DNA of 64,000 nucleotides from Rhodobacterales bacterium HKCCA1288 (GTDB lineage: Bacteria > Pseudomonadota > Alphaproteobacteria > Rhodobacterales > Rhodobacteraceae): NCBI GenBank assembly GCA_015693905.1, contig CP065161.1, positions 2,153,001 to 2,217,000 of the forward strand, in the 5' to 3' direction. The position numbers and the translations under genes were made by a program. How positions within the stretch are numbered: the stretch's first letter is position 1; every line of letters begins with the position of its first letter. This document shows, piece by piece, positions 27,914 to 37,560 of this stretch. The notes under the pieces were generated by a model. The model saw nothing but the letters and a program-made list of their open reading frames with translations. It made no database searches and was not told where the DNA came from.

Positions 27914-27990
27914 GCGCTGGTAGCTCAGTTGGATAGAGTACTTGACTACGAATCAAGGGGTCGGGGGTTCGAATCCTCCCCAGCGCGCCA
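27914..27990 (+). tRNA. tRNA-Arg (ACG)
   Basis: A 77-base cloverleaf: acceptor GCGCTGG pairs with CCAGCGC, the anticodon loop CTACGAA lies within TTGACTACGAATCAA, and the T-loop is GGTTCGAATCC, with an encoded CCA end. Anticodon ACG reads CGT and, after deamination to inosine, CGC and CGA. Confidence 0.98.
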
Positions 27991-28076
27991 TTTCCCTTAC
28001 ATTGTAGATTTGTTTGTCCGTGGTGCCTCGCCTCTGCGTTTGAGTTTCAGTGGCATGACGCCAGTAGAGCTTTGGC

Positions 28077-28643
28077 TTAGGTTGTGAGTTCTGCGACAGG
28101 AATAAAGGGAAAGAATGTCCCGCAAGACCAAACGCCAAACCAGTCTGCGCCGCCCGTGTTATGCGCCACACCAAGATCGACAAGCCGATAAAAGCTCTTG
28201 CGATCGATAAGTGCCTCAAGGCCGCGGCGCACCATAACGTAAGGCGAAGGTTCCCCATCTGCGCTGCGGGTGAGGCGAATGGGGCTTTGGGCGCTGGCGC
28301 TGACGGTGTCGCCCACATTGGTCGTGAATTGCACCTCCTGCGCCGCGCCCTCGCCTGTCACGATAAAATCCTGCGCTACGAACGGGGCATCTTCGACCCT
28401 GATCCCCACCTTTTCTACGGGGGTCACGAGGAAATATTTATCCCCCTCCCGTTTCAGAATCGTAGAAAACAGGCGCACCATGCGCGGTCGCCCAATCGGG
28501 GTGCCGTTGTAAAACCATGTCCCGTCACGCCGAATTTCCATGTCGATATCGCCGCAAAAAGGTGGGTTCCATTGATCAACAGGGGGCAGTTTGCCTTGCT
28601 TTTGCGCATTGGTCGCGGCGGCCAATAGGGATTCAGGCGTCAT
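28077..28643 (-). CDS. DUF1285 domain-containing protein
   Basis: A 188-residue soluble protein that matches the DUF1285 pattern: PPVDQWNPPFCGDIDMEIRRDGTWFYNGTPIGRPRMVRLF, then VTPVEKVGIRVEDAPF, and the C-terminal YVMVRRGLEALIDRKSFYRL. Function is unknown. It uses the ATG at 28643; a GTG two codons earlier has better spacing to GGAG and is an alternative. It is divergent from the moxR cluster, with 112 bases between. Confidence 0.85.
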   Translation of the reverse strand: MTPESLLAAATNAQKQGKLPPVDQWNPPFCGDIDMEIRRDGTWFYNGTPIGRPRMVRLFSTILKREGDKYFLVTPVEKVGIRVEDAPFVAQDFIVTGEGAAQEVQFTTNVGDTVSASAQSPIRLTRSADGEPSPYVMVRRGLEALIDRKSFYRLVDLGVAHNTGGADWFGVWSCGTFFPFIPVAELTT

Positions 28644-28755
28644 GGTCACGATGTTTTGTCTCCTATGGGCTTTTGCCATTTGTGGTCGGCGCCATAGTTA
28701 GATTTACTAGCGAACAGGTTACGACCCCAACATAATCATTATGCGGAGCATTTCT

Positions 28756-29757
28756 ATGGCTGAGCTTGAAAACCTGACATCCGAGATTGATCGGCTTGGT
28801 GCGCAGCTTGGTCAGGCGCGGGCAGAAATTTCCAAACGCATTATCGGTCAAGATCAAGTGGTCAGTTTGGCCCTGGCGGCGATGTTGTCAAACGGCCATG
28901 CCCTGCTGATGGGGTTGCCTGGTTTGGGGAAAACACGGCTTGTCGACACAATGGCCCAAGTCATGGGTCTGCGTGCCAATCGGGTGCAATTTACCCCGGA
29001 CCTGATGCCCGCCGATATTCTAGGGTCTGAAGTTTTGGATACAGGCCCCGATGGGCAGCGCAGCTTTCGCTTTTTGGAGGGGCCTGTATTTTGTCAGCTG
29101 TTGATGGCCGATGAGATCAATCGCGCCAGCCCGCGCACGCAAAGCGCCCTTCTGCAAGCGATGCAGGAGCGAGAGGTCACAATCGCAGGTGCTGCACGCC
29201 CATTGCCCGCCCCATTTTTGGTTCTGGCCACGCAGAACCCGATTGAACAAGAGGGCACATATCCATTGCCTGAGGCGCAGCTTGATCGCTTTTTGTTGCG
29301 CATTGATGTGACCTATCCTGATCGCGCGGCGGAGCGGGACATATTGATTGCGACAACGGGCCCAAGTGAGGCGGCAACAGCCCAAGTTTTTACCGAAGCC
29401 GATTTGATTGCGGCACAAAATTTGGTGCGCCACATGCCCGTAGGGGATCGGATTTGTGACATGATCCTTGATCTGGTGCGCGGATGTCGCCCTGACCCTG
29501 CGGCTGATCCCGCGCGGATCGCGGCGCATTTGGCTTGGGGTGCGGGGCCGCGTGCTGCGCAGGCCTTGATGGTTTCGGTGCGCGCACGGGCGTTGATGGA
29601 GGGGCGATATGCGCCTTCTGTCGAGGATATTCGCGCTATGGCCCCCGCTGTTTTGATCCACCGCATGGCGCTTGGTTTTGCTGCGCGGGCCGAAGGCCAT
29701 GATCTGGCCGCTCTCTTAGCCCGCGAAATTGATCTTGTTTTGAATCGCGCAGCCTAA
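28756..29757 (+). CDS. MoxR family AAA+ ATPase
   Basis: This 333-residue ATPase has Walker A GLPGLGKTR near residues 53-61, Walker B LLMADEINRASP near 113, and sensor ATQNPIEQEGTYPLPEAQLDRF, the MoxR signature. MoxR proteins work with vWA-domain partners as chaperones for cofactor or complex assembly; three such partners follow. I chose the ATG at 28756, 7 bases after GGAG, over an ATG five codons upstream. The next gene starts directly after its stop. Confidence 0.93.
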   Translation: MAELENLTSEIDRLGAQLGQARAEISKRIIGQDQVVSLALAAMLSNGHALLMGLPGLGKTRLVDTMAQVMGLRANRVQFTPDLMPADILGSEVLDTGPDGQRSFRFLEGPVFCQLLMADEINRASPRTQSALLQAMQEREVTIAGAARPLPAPFLVLATQNPIEQEGTYPLPEAQLDRFLLRIDVTYPDRAAERDILIATTGPSEAATAQVFTEADLIAAQNLVRHMPVGDRICDMILDLVRGCRPDPAADPARIAAHLAWGAGPRAAQALMVSVRARALMEGRYAPSVEDIRAMAPAVLIHRMALGFAARAEGHDLAALLAREIDLVLNRAA

Positions 29758-30654
29758 ATGCCCCCACGCGCCTTGCATAGTGATCCAAACGATCTCATGC
29801 GCCTCCGCGCTGATGCGGCTGCCCATGCCGCACGTTTGCCCGCGTTGTTGGTTGCGGCAGAGCATTTGGCGTCCAGCCTGCATTTGGGGGATCATGGCCG
29901 CCGCCGCGCAGGCGGGGGGGATGAGTTTTGGCAATATCGACATGTCCAAGCAGGGGACAGCGCCACAGCGATTGATTGGCGCAGGTCGGGGCGAGGGGAT
30001 GGATATTACGCCCGCCAAACCGAATGGCAGGCCGCGCAAAGCCTGCTGATATGGTCTGACCCTGCAGCCTCTATGCGGTATAGTTCTCTTTCTGATCCAA
30101 TGGCGCAAAAACGGATGCGCGCGGATGTGATTGCGTTGGCCTTGGCCGAATTGGTGTTGCGCGCGGGTGAGCGGGTCGGGTGGTTAAATAGCCAGACCCC
30201 GCCGCGTGCAGGGGTCACGCAGCGCGAAGCTTTGGCGCGCGATTTGCTTGCCCCAAAATCAGGCACGGTCATGGCGCAGAGCATACCCAAAGGCGCAAAG
30301 ATCGTGATCCTGTCCGATTTTCTGCGGGGGACGGATGAATTGGCCATGGTTCTGCGCAAGGCGACCGAGGCGCGCGCGCGCGGGGTCATTCTTCATCTTA
30401 TGGATCCCGCTGAAATGGCCTTCCCTTTTGCGGGGCGTGTTTTGTTCCAAGATCATCACGCAGGGCCCGAGTTCGAGACGCAAGCGGCAGATGCATTGCG
30501 CCATGAGTATCAAGCGCGGTTAGACGCCCATCGTGCCAATCTGATGACCGAGGCACAGCGCCATGGATGGCCCTTCTTCACTCATGTAACCGACCACCCT
30601 GCCAGTGTGGCGTTGATGTCTATCTATCAGGCTTTGTCAGAGGCGCGGCAATGA
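29758..30654 (+). CDS. DUF58 domain-containing protein (vWA-like)
   Basis: This 298-residue protein has the DUF58 core: GDEFWQYRHVQAGDSATAIDWRRSGRGD, then LLIWSDPAASM. In DUF58 the latter segment normally has a DxSxS metal-binding triad; here it reads D-P-A-A-S, so the first serine is alanine. It follows moxR with no gap and overlaps the next gene by 4 bases (ATGA). It is presumed to be the MoxR partner; function is otherwise unknown. Confidence 0.9.
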   Translation: MPPRALHSDPNDLMRLRADAAAHAARLPALLVAAEHLASSLHLGDHGRRRAGGGDEFWQYRHVQAGDSATAIDWRRSGRGDGYYARQTEWQAAQSLLIWSDPAASMRYSSLSDPMAQKRMRADVIALALAELVLRAGERVGWLNSQTPPRAGVTQREALARDLLAPKSGTVMAQSIPKGAKIVILSDFLRGTDELAMVLRKATEARARGVILHLMDPAEMAFPFAGRVLFQDHHAGPEFETQAADALRHEYQARLDAHRANLMTEAQRHGWPFFTHVTDHPASVALMSIYQALSEARQ

Positions 30655-33446
30655 TTGGGGCGCTTGGATTTTCGGCGGCATGGGTCTTGGCGGCTTTGGC
30701 GGTGTTGCCCGCCCTTTGGTGGCTGTTGCGCGTTGTGCCGCCGCAGCCAAGGCGCGTTTACTTCCCCGCGCTGATCTTTTTGCTGGGATTGACCGATAAA
30801 GAAAATGACAGTGCCAAAACCCCGTGGTGGCTGTTGATGCTACGCCTTATGGCGGCAGGGTTTTTAATCTTGGCATTGTCTGGCCCCGTGGTGAACCCGC
30901 CTCCGTCTGAGGGGGATGAAACGCCACAAGCCCCTTTGGTGATTTTGCGCGATGGGGGTTGGGCAAGCGCGCTTGATTGGTCTGCAGAACAACAGGCCAT
31001 CGAGGCGAATTTGCGCGCCGCCATCCGCGATGGGCGTGCTGCTGTCGTCATTAGCCTGACCGAGCAGCCTCAGGCTTCGCTTGAGGCGCTGCTGACCTCT
31101 GGGGATGAGCAAATCACGCGGTTGTCTGCGATGCGTCCCGCACCCTTCGCGCCCGATTATGCCGCATGGTCAGACTGGTTCGCAGAGCAATCCATCCCCT
31201 TTGACGGGCTTTGGTTTTCGGACGGCTTGGCGCATGGCAGTGAACGCGCGGGCTTAGCTGAGCTTTTGGCGGCGCGGGCGGCGCGGCTGCGCGTGATCGA
31301 AACGGGTGACAATCTTTTGCGAATGGTCGCCCTTGCCCCGCTTGAGCAAGGCGGGGCTGGTGTCACACTCAGGCTCTTGCGCGCAGAATGGCCCGCGTTG
31401 CCAACGGCGCGTTATCGCGTGCAAGGGTTTGGGCCCGATCCATCAGGCGTGCCGCGCGTGTTGGTTGAGGCTGAAGCGGTCTTTGAAGAGGGGGCTGTAG
31501 AGGCCAACCTTGCCCTTACCCTGCCGCCCGAATTGCGCAATCGCCTGACCCGCTTTGAGGTGGCGGGACAGCCGCAGGCGGCTGCGCGTTTATTGATTGA
31601 TGACAGTCTCGCACGGCGCGAGATCGGGTTGGTCGCGACAAATGCTCCTCAGGAGGGGCAGGCCTTGCTTTCCCCCTTTCATTATCTGCGCGAGGCGCTG
31701 GCCCCGAATGTCGATCTTATCGAGGGCGGTTTGGCCGAGATTTTGCCCGCAAACCCCGATGTGATCATTTTGGTTGATGTGACCCGTTTGCCTGAAACAG
31801 AACAATCCGATTTGACGGCATGGGTGGAACAAGGCGGTCTGTTACTGCGCTTTGCTGGGCCACGAATGGCCGCATTGTCACCCGCTGAGATGCAAGCCGA
31901 TGCACTGATGCCCGTGCAACTGCGCCAAGGTGGGCGTGCTTTGGGCGGGGCGATGTCATGGGCCGATCCGCGCAAGCTTGACCCTTTCCCAGAGACATCC
32001 CCCTTTTTTGGCCTTGCCATTCCTGATGAGGTTACGGTCAGCCAACAGGTTTTGGCGCAGCCAGGCCCAGATTTGGCGGCGCGCAGTTTGGCCGCCTTGG
32101 AAGATGGCACGCCATTGGTCACGCAAATGACACGGGGCGCAGGGCGTGTCGTCTTGTTCCATGTGACCGCTAATGCAGAATGGTCAAACCTGCCTCTGTC
32201 GGGTCTGTTTGTGCAGATGTTGGAACGGCTCTCTGTCTCTACCCGCCCGATCAGCGCCGAGGGCAAAGATTACACAGGGCTTAGCTTTGTTTCCGCGCAA
32301 GTGTTGGACGGGTTTGGTGCGCTTTATGATTCGCAGGGCGAAATCACAGTTGCAGGTGAAGATTTGCAAAGCGGGGCGCTATCGGCCGATATGCCGCCAG
32401 GCCTGTATCAGACCACTACGGGTCGCGTGGCGCTAAATGTGATTAAATCTGCGCAGGATCTGACCGTGGCAGATTGGCCTGAAAATGTGTCGGTCATACG
32501 GGGGCTGGGCGCCCCACCAACGCCCCTTGCGCCTTGGTTGTTCCTGTTGGCGCTGATTGCGCTTGCCGCAGATATGATTGGCAGCTTGGCTGTTACGGGG
32601 CGGCTGCCTGTGCGGGCCAAAGCCGCGCTTTTTGTGGTGGTCTTGATTGCACCCTTCGCACCCAGTGACGCGCAAACCCTAACGCCCGAAGACATGTTTG
32701 GCTTGATGGCTACCGAAGATTTGCGCTTGGCTTATGTCCTTACCGGCGATGATGCGGTGGACGAGATTTCGCGCGCAGGGCTTCAGGGTTTGTCCGATAC
32801 GCTTTGGGCGCGCACCACGATTGAGCCGAGCCCACCCGTAGGCGTGGATTTGACGCGCGATGAGTTGGCGTTTTTCCCGCTCCTATATTGGCCCGTGACA
32901 GAAAGTCAAAACCGCCCTTCTGATGATGTTTATCAGCGCCTCAATGCCTATTTGCGCGGTGGGGGCATGATTGTTTTCGATACAAGAGATGGGGATCTTG
33001 GTGGCATTGGTGGCGCAACGCCCGCTGCACGCCGTTTGCAGGATTTGGCGCAGGGTTTGGACATTCCGCCCCTCGCGCCAATCCCAGAGGATCATGTTTT
33101 GACCCGCGCCTTCTATTTATTGGCTGATTTCCCAGGGCGCTATACATCGCGCGATATTTGGGTCGAGGCGGCCCCACCCGAACCTGACCCTGCCGAGGGT
33201 ATGCCCTTTCGCGCGCTCAACGATGGGGTGAGCCCCGTCATTATTGGTGGCAATGACTGGGCTGCGGCATGGGCGGTTGATGGGGCAGGTCGCCCACTCT
33301 TGCCCATTGGGCGCGGATATGCCGGTGAACGGCAACGCGAAATTGCGCTGCGGTTTGGGGTCAATCTTGTGATGCATGTCTTGTCAGGAAATTACAAATC
33401 CGACCAAGTCCATGTGCCAGCCTTGCTGCAAAGATTGGGGAATTAA
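30651..33446 (+). CDS. BatA-N-terminal / DUF4159 membrane protein
   Basis: A 931-residue membrane protein. The first 80 residues hold two helices and the PRRVYFPALIFL region of the BatA/aerotolerance N-terminal domain. A long extracytoplasmic region follows, with helices around residues 620-675. The C-terminal 240 residues match DUF4159 (RLAYVLTGDDAVDEISRAGLQ, GGGMIVFDTRDGD), a likely Rossmann-like domain. It begins in an ATGA overlap with the DUF58 gene. Role unknown; the cluster resembles Bat-type MoxR systems. Confidence 0.88.
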   Translation: MIGALGFSAAWVLAALAVLPALWWLLRVVPPQPRRVYFPALIFLLGLTDKENDSAKTPWWLLMLRLMAAGFLILALSGPVVNPPPSEGDETPQAPLVILRDGGWASALDWSAEQQAIEANLRAAIRDGRAAVVISLTEQPQASLEALLTSGDEQITRLSAMRPAPFAPDYAAWSDWFAEQSIPFDGLWFSDGLAHGSERAGLAELLAARAARLRVIETGDNLLRMVALAPLEQGGAGVTLRLLRAEWPALPTARYRVQGFGPDPSGVPRVLVEAEAVFEEGAVEANLALTLPPELRNRLTRFEVAGQPQAAARLLIDDSLARREIGLVATNAPQEGQALLSPFHYLREALAPNVDLIEGGLAEILPANPDVIILVDVTRLPETEQSDLTAWVEQGGLLLRFAGPRMAALSPAEMQADALMPVQLRQGGRALGGAMSWADPRKLDPFPETSPFFGLAIPDEVTVSQQVLAQPGPDLAARSLAALEDGTPLVTQMTRGAGRVVLFHVTANAEWSNLPLSGLFVQMLERLSVSTRPISAEGKDYTGLSFVSAQVLDGFGALYDSQGEITVAGEDLQSGALSADMPPGLYQTTTGRVALNVIKSAQDLTVADWPENVSVIRGLGAPPTPLAPWLFLLALIALAADMIGSLAVTGRLPVRAKAALFVVVLIAPFAPSDAQTLTPEDMFGLMATEDLRLAYVLTGDDAVDEISRAGLQGLSDTLWARTTIEPSPPVGVDLTRDELAFFPLLYWPVTESQNRPSDDVYQRLNAYLRGGGMIVFDTRDGDLGGIGGATPAARRLQDLAQGLDIPPLAPIPEDHVLTRAFYLLADFPGRYTSRDIWVEAAPPEPDPAEGMPFRALNDGVSPVIIGGNDWAAAWAVDGAGRPLLPIGRGYAGERQREIALRFGVNLVMHVLSGNYKSDQVHVPALLQRLGN

Positions 33447-33455
33447 GGGATGGGT

Positions 33456-35540
33456 ATGATGATCCTATTCGATCCTTATCTCCCTCCCATGGTCGTGGCT
33501 GTTGTGGCGGCTGTGTTGTTGGTGATCACGGGCTATGCTGCACTGCGCGGCCTGCGCGGGTGGCCCTATCGTGCCCTTGCGGCGATGGTTGCACTTGTGG
33601 CGCTGATGCGCCCAATCTGGCAGGAGGAAACCCGCGCCCCTCTGGCCGATATCGCCCTCGTGGTGGTGGATCAATCGGCATCGCAAAGCTTGGCTGATCG
33701 CCCCGCCCAAACCGAAGCCGCGCTTGTCGCCCTTGTCGCAGAATTAGAGACAAAAGGGGTCGAGGTTGAACTGCGCTATGTGGCCGATGCGGATGGCAAT
33801 CAAGGGACGCAGCTTTTGTCTGCCTTAAGCGGGCTTGCCGCGGAATTGCCCCAAGAGCGCATTGCTGGCGCATTTTTGCTGACAGATGGGCAAGTACATG
33901 ATCTGGACGCAATGCCCACAGGGATTGGCCCCGTTCACGCGCTGATCACGGGGCAGGCAGATGATTGGGATCGCGCCCTTCAAATTGAAACGGCCCCCGC
34001 CTATGGCATTTTGGGCGAAGATGTAAAAATCGCATTGCGTGTCAGTGATTTCGGCCCCCTCCCTGATGGGGTGGATGCGCGCCAGACCGAGGTGATTTAT
34101 TCGATTGACGGGAACGAGCCACAACGCGCCTTTGTGCCCGTTGGGCAGCCGCTCGAATTAACATTGAACCTCGCCCATGCAGGGCGGAACGTTGTGCGCT
34201 TTGAGGTGCCTGTGCAGGCGGGGGAATTAACCCCGCGCAACAATGTCGCTTATGCGCAGGTCAATGGGGTGCGAGATCGTTTGTCGGTGTTGCTTGTCTC
34301 AGGCGAGCCACATATGGGCCAACGGACATGGCGCAATTTGTTGAAATCTGACCCTGCGGTGGATTTGGTGCATTTTACCATTCTGCGCCCCCCTGAAAAG
34401 CGCGACAATGTTCCTGTGTCGGAATTGTCCTTGATTGCCTTTCCCACGCGTGAGCTGTTCATGGATCAAATTGATGATTTCGATTTGATCATCTTTGATC
34501 GGTATCAACGGCGCGGGATATTGCCCCTGATCTATCTTGAAAATGTGGCGCGCTATGTCCGCGATGGCGGCGCGGTTTTGGTGGCGGCAGGCCCAGATTT
34601 TGCGGGGGCAGGGTCGCTGTATCGCTCACCTTTGGCCGATATTTTGCCCGCCGAACCGACCGCGCGCGTGTTTGAAGAACCATATGTGCCGCATCTTTCC
34701 CGCCTTGGTGCGCGTCACCCTGTGACGCGGGGTCTTGAGGCGGCGCATTTACCCATTGCAGGATCAGATCAGCCATGGGGGCGGTGGTTCCGGCAAGTTG
34801 AGGTTGCCCCAAATGCGGGCGATGTCGTGCTTGAGGGGGTAGGTGATGCGCCGCTTTTGATCCTTGATCGCGTGGGTGAGGGCCGTGTCGCGCTCTTGGC
34901 CTCGGATCATGCATGGCTGTGGGATCGGGGATACGAGGGCGGCGGCCCACAATTAGAGCTTTTGCGCCGTCTGGCCCATTGGATGATGAAAGAGCCAGAT
35001 CTTGAGGAGGAGGCGCTAAGCGCCGAAGCCGATGGTCGCGAGATGCGCATTACCCGTCAAACTATGGGGGCGGGTGTTGCCTCAGTCATTGTGACAGCGC
35101 CAGATGGGGAAGACATCACCGTGCCATTGCGTGAGGCGGCCGAAGGCATGTTTGAAGGCAGCTATCTTGCCCCCGAAGATGGGCTTTACCGCGTAAGCGA
35201 TCCAAATGCGGCAGATTTGTCAGATATCGTTGTGGGCATTGGCCCTGCCAACCCGCGCGAATTTAACGAGGTTATAGCGACAGGCGATCTTCTTCGTCCT
35301 CACCTAGAGGCAACGGGCGGGGCGGTGTTTTTCCTCCGCGATGCTCTGCCTGATCTGCGTCTTGTGCCCGAAGGGCGCGGTGCAGTGGGGCGCGGTTGGA
35401 TGGGGATTTATACCCGTGACGCCTTTGTCACTGAGGATGTGCGCGCCCGACCGCTTGTTCCTGTTTGGGTGTATCTGATCGCAGGTTTGGCTGCGCTTGC
35501 CGCCGCATGGCTGCGCGAAGGGCGCTTTAGAAGGGCTTGA
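33456..35540 (+). CDS. vWA / glutamine-amidotransferase-like membrane protein
   Basis: This protein (694 residues) has two N-terminal helices, then a vWA-like domain with an intact DxSxS triad (DQSAS near residues 72-76) and FLLTDGQVHD. A middle region (YVRDGGAVLVAAGPDFAG) resembles the class-I amidotransferase-like fold seen in this family. A single helix ends the protein. ATGs at 33450, 33456 and 33459 are all possible; 33456 has AAGGG at 6 bases. The 3' end overlaps the convergent HemJ-like gene by 14 bases. Confidence 0.87.
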   Translation: MMILFDPYLPPMVVAVVAAVLLVITGYAALRGLRGWPYRALAAMVALVALMRPIWQEETRAPLADIALVVVDQSASQSLADRPAQTEAALVALVAELETKGVEVELRYVADADGNQGTQLLSALSGLAAELPQERIAGAFLLTDGQVHDLDAMPTGIGPVHALITGQADDWDRALQIETAPAYGILGEDVKIALRVSDFGPLPDGVDARQTEVIYSIDGNEPQRAFVPVGQPLELTLNLAHAGRNVVRFEVPVQAGELTPRNNVAYAQVNGVRDRLSVLLVSGEPHMGQRTWRNLLKSDPAVDLVHFTILRPPEKRDNVPVSELSLIAFPTRELFMDQIDDFDLIIFDRYQRRGILPLIYLENVARYVRDGGAVLVAAGPDFAGAGSLYRSPLADILPAEPTARVFEEPYVPHLSRLGARHPVTRGLEAAHLPIAGSDQPWGRWFRQVEVAPNAGDVVLEGVGDAPLLILDRVGEGRVALLASDHAWLWDRGYEGGGPQLELLRRLAHWMMKEPDLEEEALSAEADGREMRITRQTMGAGVASVIVTAPDGEDITVPLREAAEGMFEGSYLAPEDGLYRVSDPNAADLSDIVVGIGPANPREFNEVIATGDLLRPHLEATGGAVFFLRDALPDLRLVPEGRGAVGRGWMGIYTRDAFVTEDVRARPLVPVWVYLIAGLAALAAAWLREGRFRRA

Positions 35541-35937
35541 AGACCACCACGATCAAAACGGCGATGGCGCCAAACACGCTGACCTCGTTAAAGACCCGCA
35601 GGTAAAAATCGCTTTCGCGGAATTCGCCCTTTAGGGCGCGCAGGATCAAGCGACCCGTCCACGCGTAATGCACGCCAAGCAGACTGACGAGGCCCAGTTT
35701 CACCCAGACCCAAGGCGCGAAATTCCAAAACCACCCAAGCCATAGCCCAGTGGCAATCGCAATGACACCAAGCCCTAGCGAAAAGCGGTAAATACGAATC
35801 GTCAGATCGCCTGTTGGGCCAAATTCACCAAGCCGCGCATATTCCCGTTTCCAAAAGATAATGGCGCGGGGGACGGCAAAAATACCTGTCATCCAGCCCA
35901 TGACGCAAAGAATATGTATGACTTTGACCCAATCCAT
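35527..35937 (-). CDS. HemJ/CopD-family (UPF0093-like) membrane protein
   Basis: A 136-residue protein with four hydrophobic segments. VIHILCVMGWMTGIFAVPRAI and the C-terminal FYLRVFNEVSVFGAIAVLIVVVFKPF match the HemJ (UPF0093) pattern, in which a histidine in the first helix is conserved. HemJ is an oxygen-independent protoporphyrinogen oxidase; I cannot exclude a related CopD-like role. It is divergent from glcD. Confidence 0.72.
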   Translation of the reverse strand: MDWVKVIHILCVMGWMTGIFAVPRAIIFWKREYARLGEFGPTGDLTIRIYRFSLGLGVIAIATGLWLGWFWNFAPWVWVKLGLVSLLGVHYAWTGRLILRALKGEFRESDFYLRVFNEVSVFGAIAVLIVVVFKPF

Positions 35938-36059
35938 GCTGCCTTGCTGCCTGTTTTGTTATGTCTCGTCTATGGGCAATTCGGTCGCGCATGGCTTTTG
36001 CTTGCGCAATCCTTCAAATTGGTCTAGAAATCTTACCAATACCGCAGGGAGGGCTGATT

Positions 36060-37499
36060 ATGGAAATGCCAAAACCAAACCCCGCCATTTTGGCCAAGCG
36101 CACGCGGATCATTTCGCGGTTGCGCGATGTGCTGCCCCATGATGCGGTTATTGATGATCCGCATGAAACGCGGGCCTATGAATGTGACGCTTTGACGGCC
36201 TATCGCTGCCCGCCTTTGGCGGCGGTGTTGCCCCAGTCCACGGCTGAAGTCTCTGAGGTGCTGCGCATTTGCCACGAGGAGTGTGTGCCCGTTGTTCCGC
36301 GTGGTTCTGGCACCTCGCTTGCGGGCGGGGCCTTGCCTACGGCCGATAGCGTCATTTTGGGGGTGGCGCGCCTGACACAGGTGTTGGAAACCGATTACGA
36401 TAATCGATTCATCCGTGTGCAGACAGGGCGCACCAATCTCAGCGTGACGGGCGCTGTTGAGGCGAATGATTTTTTCTACGCCCCCGATCCATCAAGCCAA
36501 TTGGCCTGCGCGATTGCGGGGAATATCGGAATGAATTCTGGCGGTGCGCATTGCCTGAAATATGGGGTGACGACCAATAACTTATTGGGCGTCACGATGG
36601 TGATGATGGATGGCACAGTCGTTGAGATTGGTGGCGCGCATTTGGATGCGGGCGGCCTTGATCTTTTGGGCGTGATTTGCGGCAGCGAAGGACAGCTTGG
36701 CGTAGTCACGGAGGCCACTTTGCGTATCCTCCGCAAACCCGAAGGTGCGCGCCCCGTATTGATGGGATTCGACAGCAATGAGGTCGCAGGGGAATGCGTC
36801 TCGGATATTATCAAGGCGGGCGTTCTGCCTGTGGCAATCGAATTCATGGATCGACCCTGTATCGAGGCGACCGAGGCCTTTGCCAAGGCGGGCTACCCGA
36901 TGTGCGAGGCCTTGTTGATTGTCGAGGTTGAAGGATCTGAAGCGGAAATCCGCGAACAACTTGATGTGATCCTCGACATTGCCAAGCGCCACAATCCCGT
37001 GGAATTGCGCGAGGCGGCAGATGCCGATCAGGCTGCACGCATTTGGTTGGGCCGAAAATCCGCCTTCGGTGCGATGGGTCAGATCAATGATTATATGTGC
37101 CTTGACGGCACGATCCCCGTCTCAAGCTTGCCTTACGTTCTGCGCCGCATCGGCGAGATGAGCAAGGAATACGGACTTGGTGTTGCCAATGTCTTTCATG
37201 CAGGGGATGGCAATATGCACCCGTTGATCCTGTTTGATGCCAACAAACCAGGCGATCTGGAACTGTGCGAGGCTTTTGGCGCGGATATCCTCAAGCTCTG
37301 TGTTGAGGTGGGCGGTTGTCTGACGGGCGAACATGGGGTGGGCATTGAAAAGCGTGATTTAATGCTGACGCAGTATACCCCAACAGACCTCGAGGCGCAG
37401 CTTTGGGTGAAGGATGTGTTCGACCCCAAATGGCTCTTGAACCCTGCAAAGGTGTTTCCGCTTTCGGTCACTGAATCCCGCCGCGATCACGCTGCCTAA
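36060..37499 (+). CDS. glcD: Glycolate oxidase subunit GlcD (FAD-linked)
   Basis: The protein (479 residues) has the FAD-binding PCMH domain (VPVVPRGSGTSLAGGALPTADSVIL; GNIGMNSGGAHCLKYG) and the C-terminal FAD-oxidase domain (VFHAGDGNMHPLILFD; GGCLTGEHGVGIEKRD). It carries the catalytic flavin of the glycolate dehydrogenase complex. I chose the ATG at 36060 (MEMPKPNPAIL), preceded by GGGAGGG; the frame is open for another 33 codons. glcE and glcF follow, as in the standard glcDEF order. Confidence 0.95.
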   Translation: MEMPKPNPAILAKRTRIISRLRDVLPHDAVIDDPHETRAYECDALTAYRCPPLAAVLPQSTAEVSEVLRICHEECVPVVPRGSGTSLAGGALPTADSVILGVARLTQVLETDYDNRFIRVQTGRTNLSVTGAVEANDFFYAPDPSSQLACAIAGNIGMNSGGAHCLKYGVTTNNLLGVTMVMMDGTVVEIGGAHLDAGGLDLLGVICGSEGQLGVVTEATLRILRKPEGARPVLMGFDSNEVAGECVSDIIKAGVLPVAIEFMDRPCIEATEAFAKAGYPMCEALLIVEVEGSEAEIREQLDVILDIAKRHNPVELREAADADQAARIWLGRKSAFGAMGQINDYMCLDGTIPVSSLPYVLRRIGEMSKEYGLGVANVFHAGDGNMHPLILFDANKPGDLELCEAFGADILKLCVEVGGCLTGEHGVGIEKRDLMLTQYTPTDLEAQLWVKDVFDPKWLLNPAKVFPLSVTESRRDHAA

Positions 37500-37560
37500 G
37501 CGAAATTTCATCCCCCGATCTCGCTCTTGGGGGCCTACCTTATGAAAGGGGCGTTGCGCT

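Noticed and set aside
27914-27990. tRNA-Arg as an integration site
   Set aside because: No integrase, no repeated tRNA 3' end and no mobile genes nearby.
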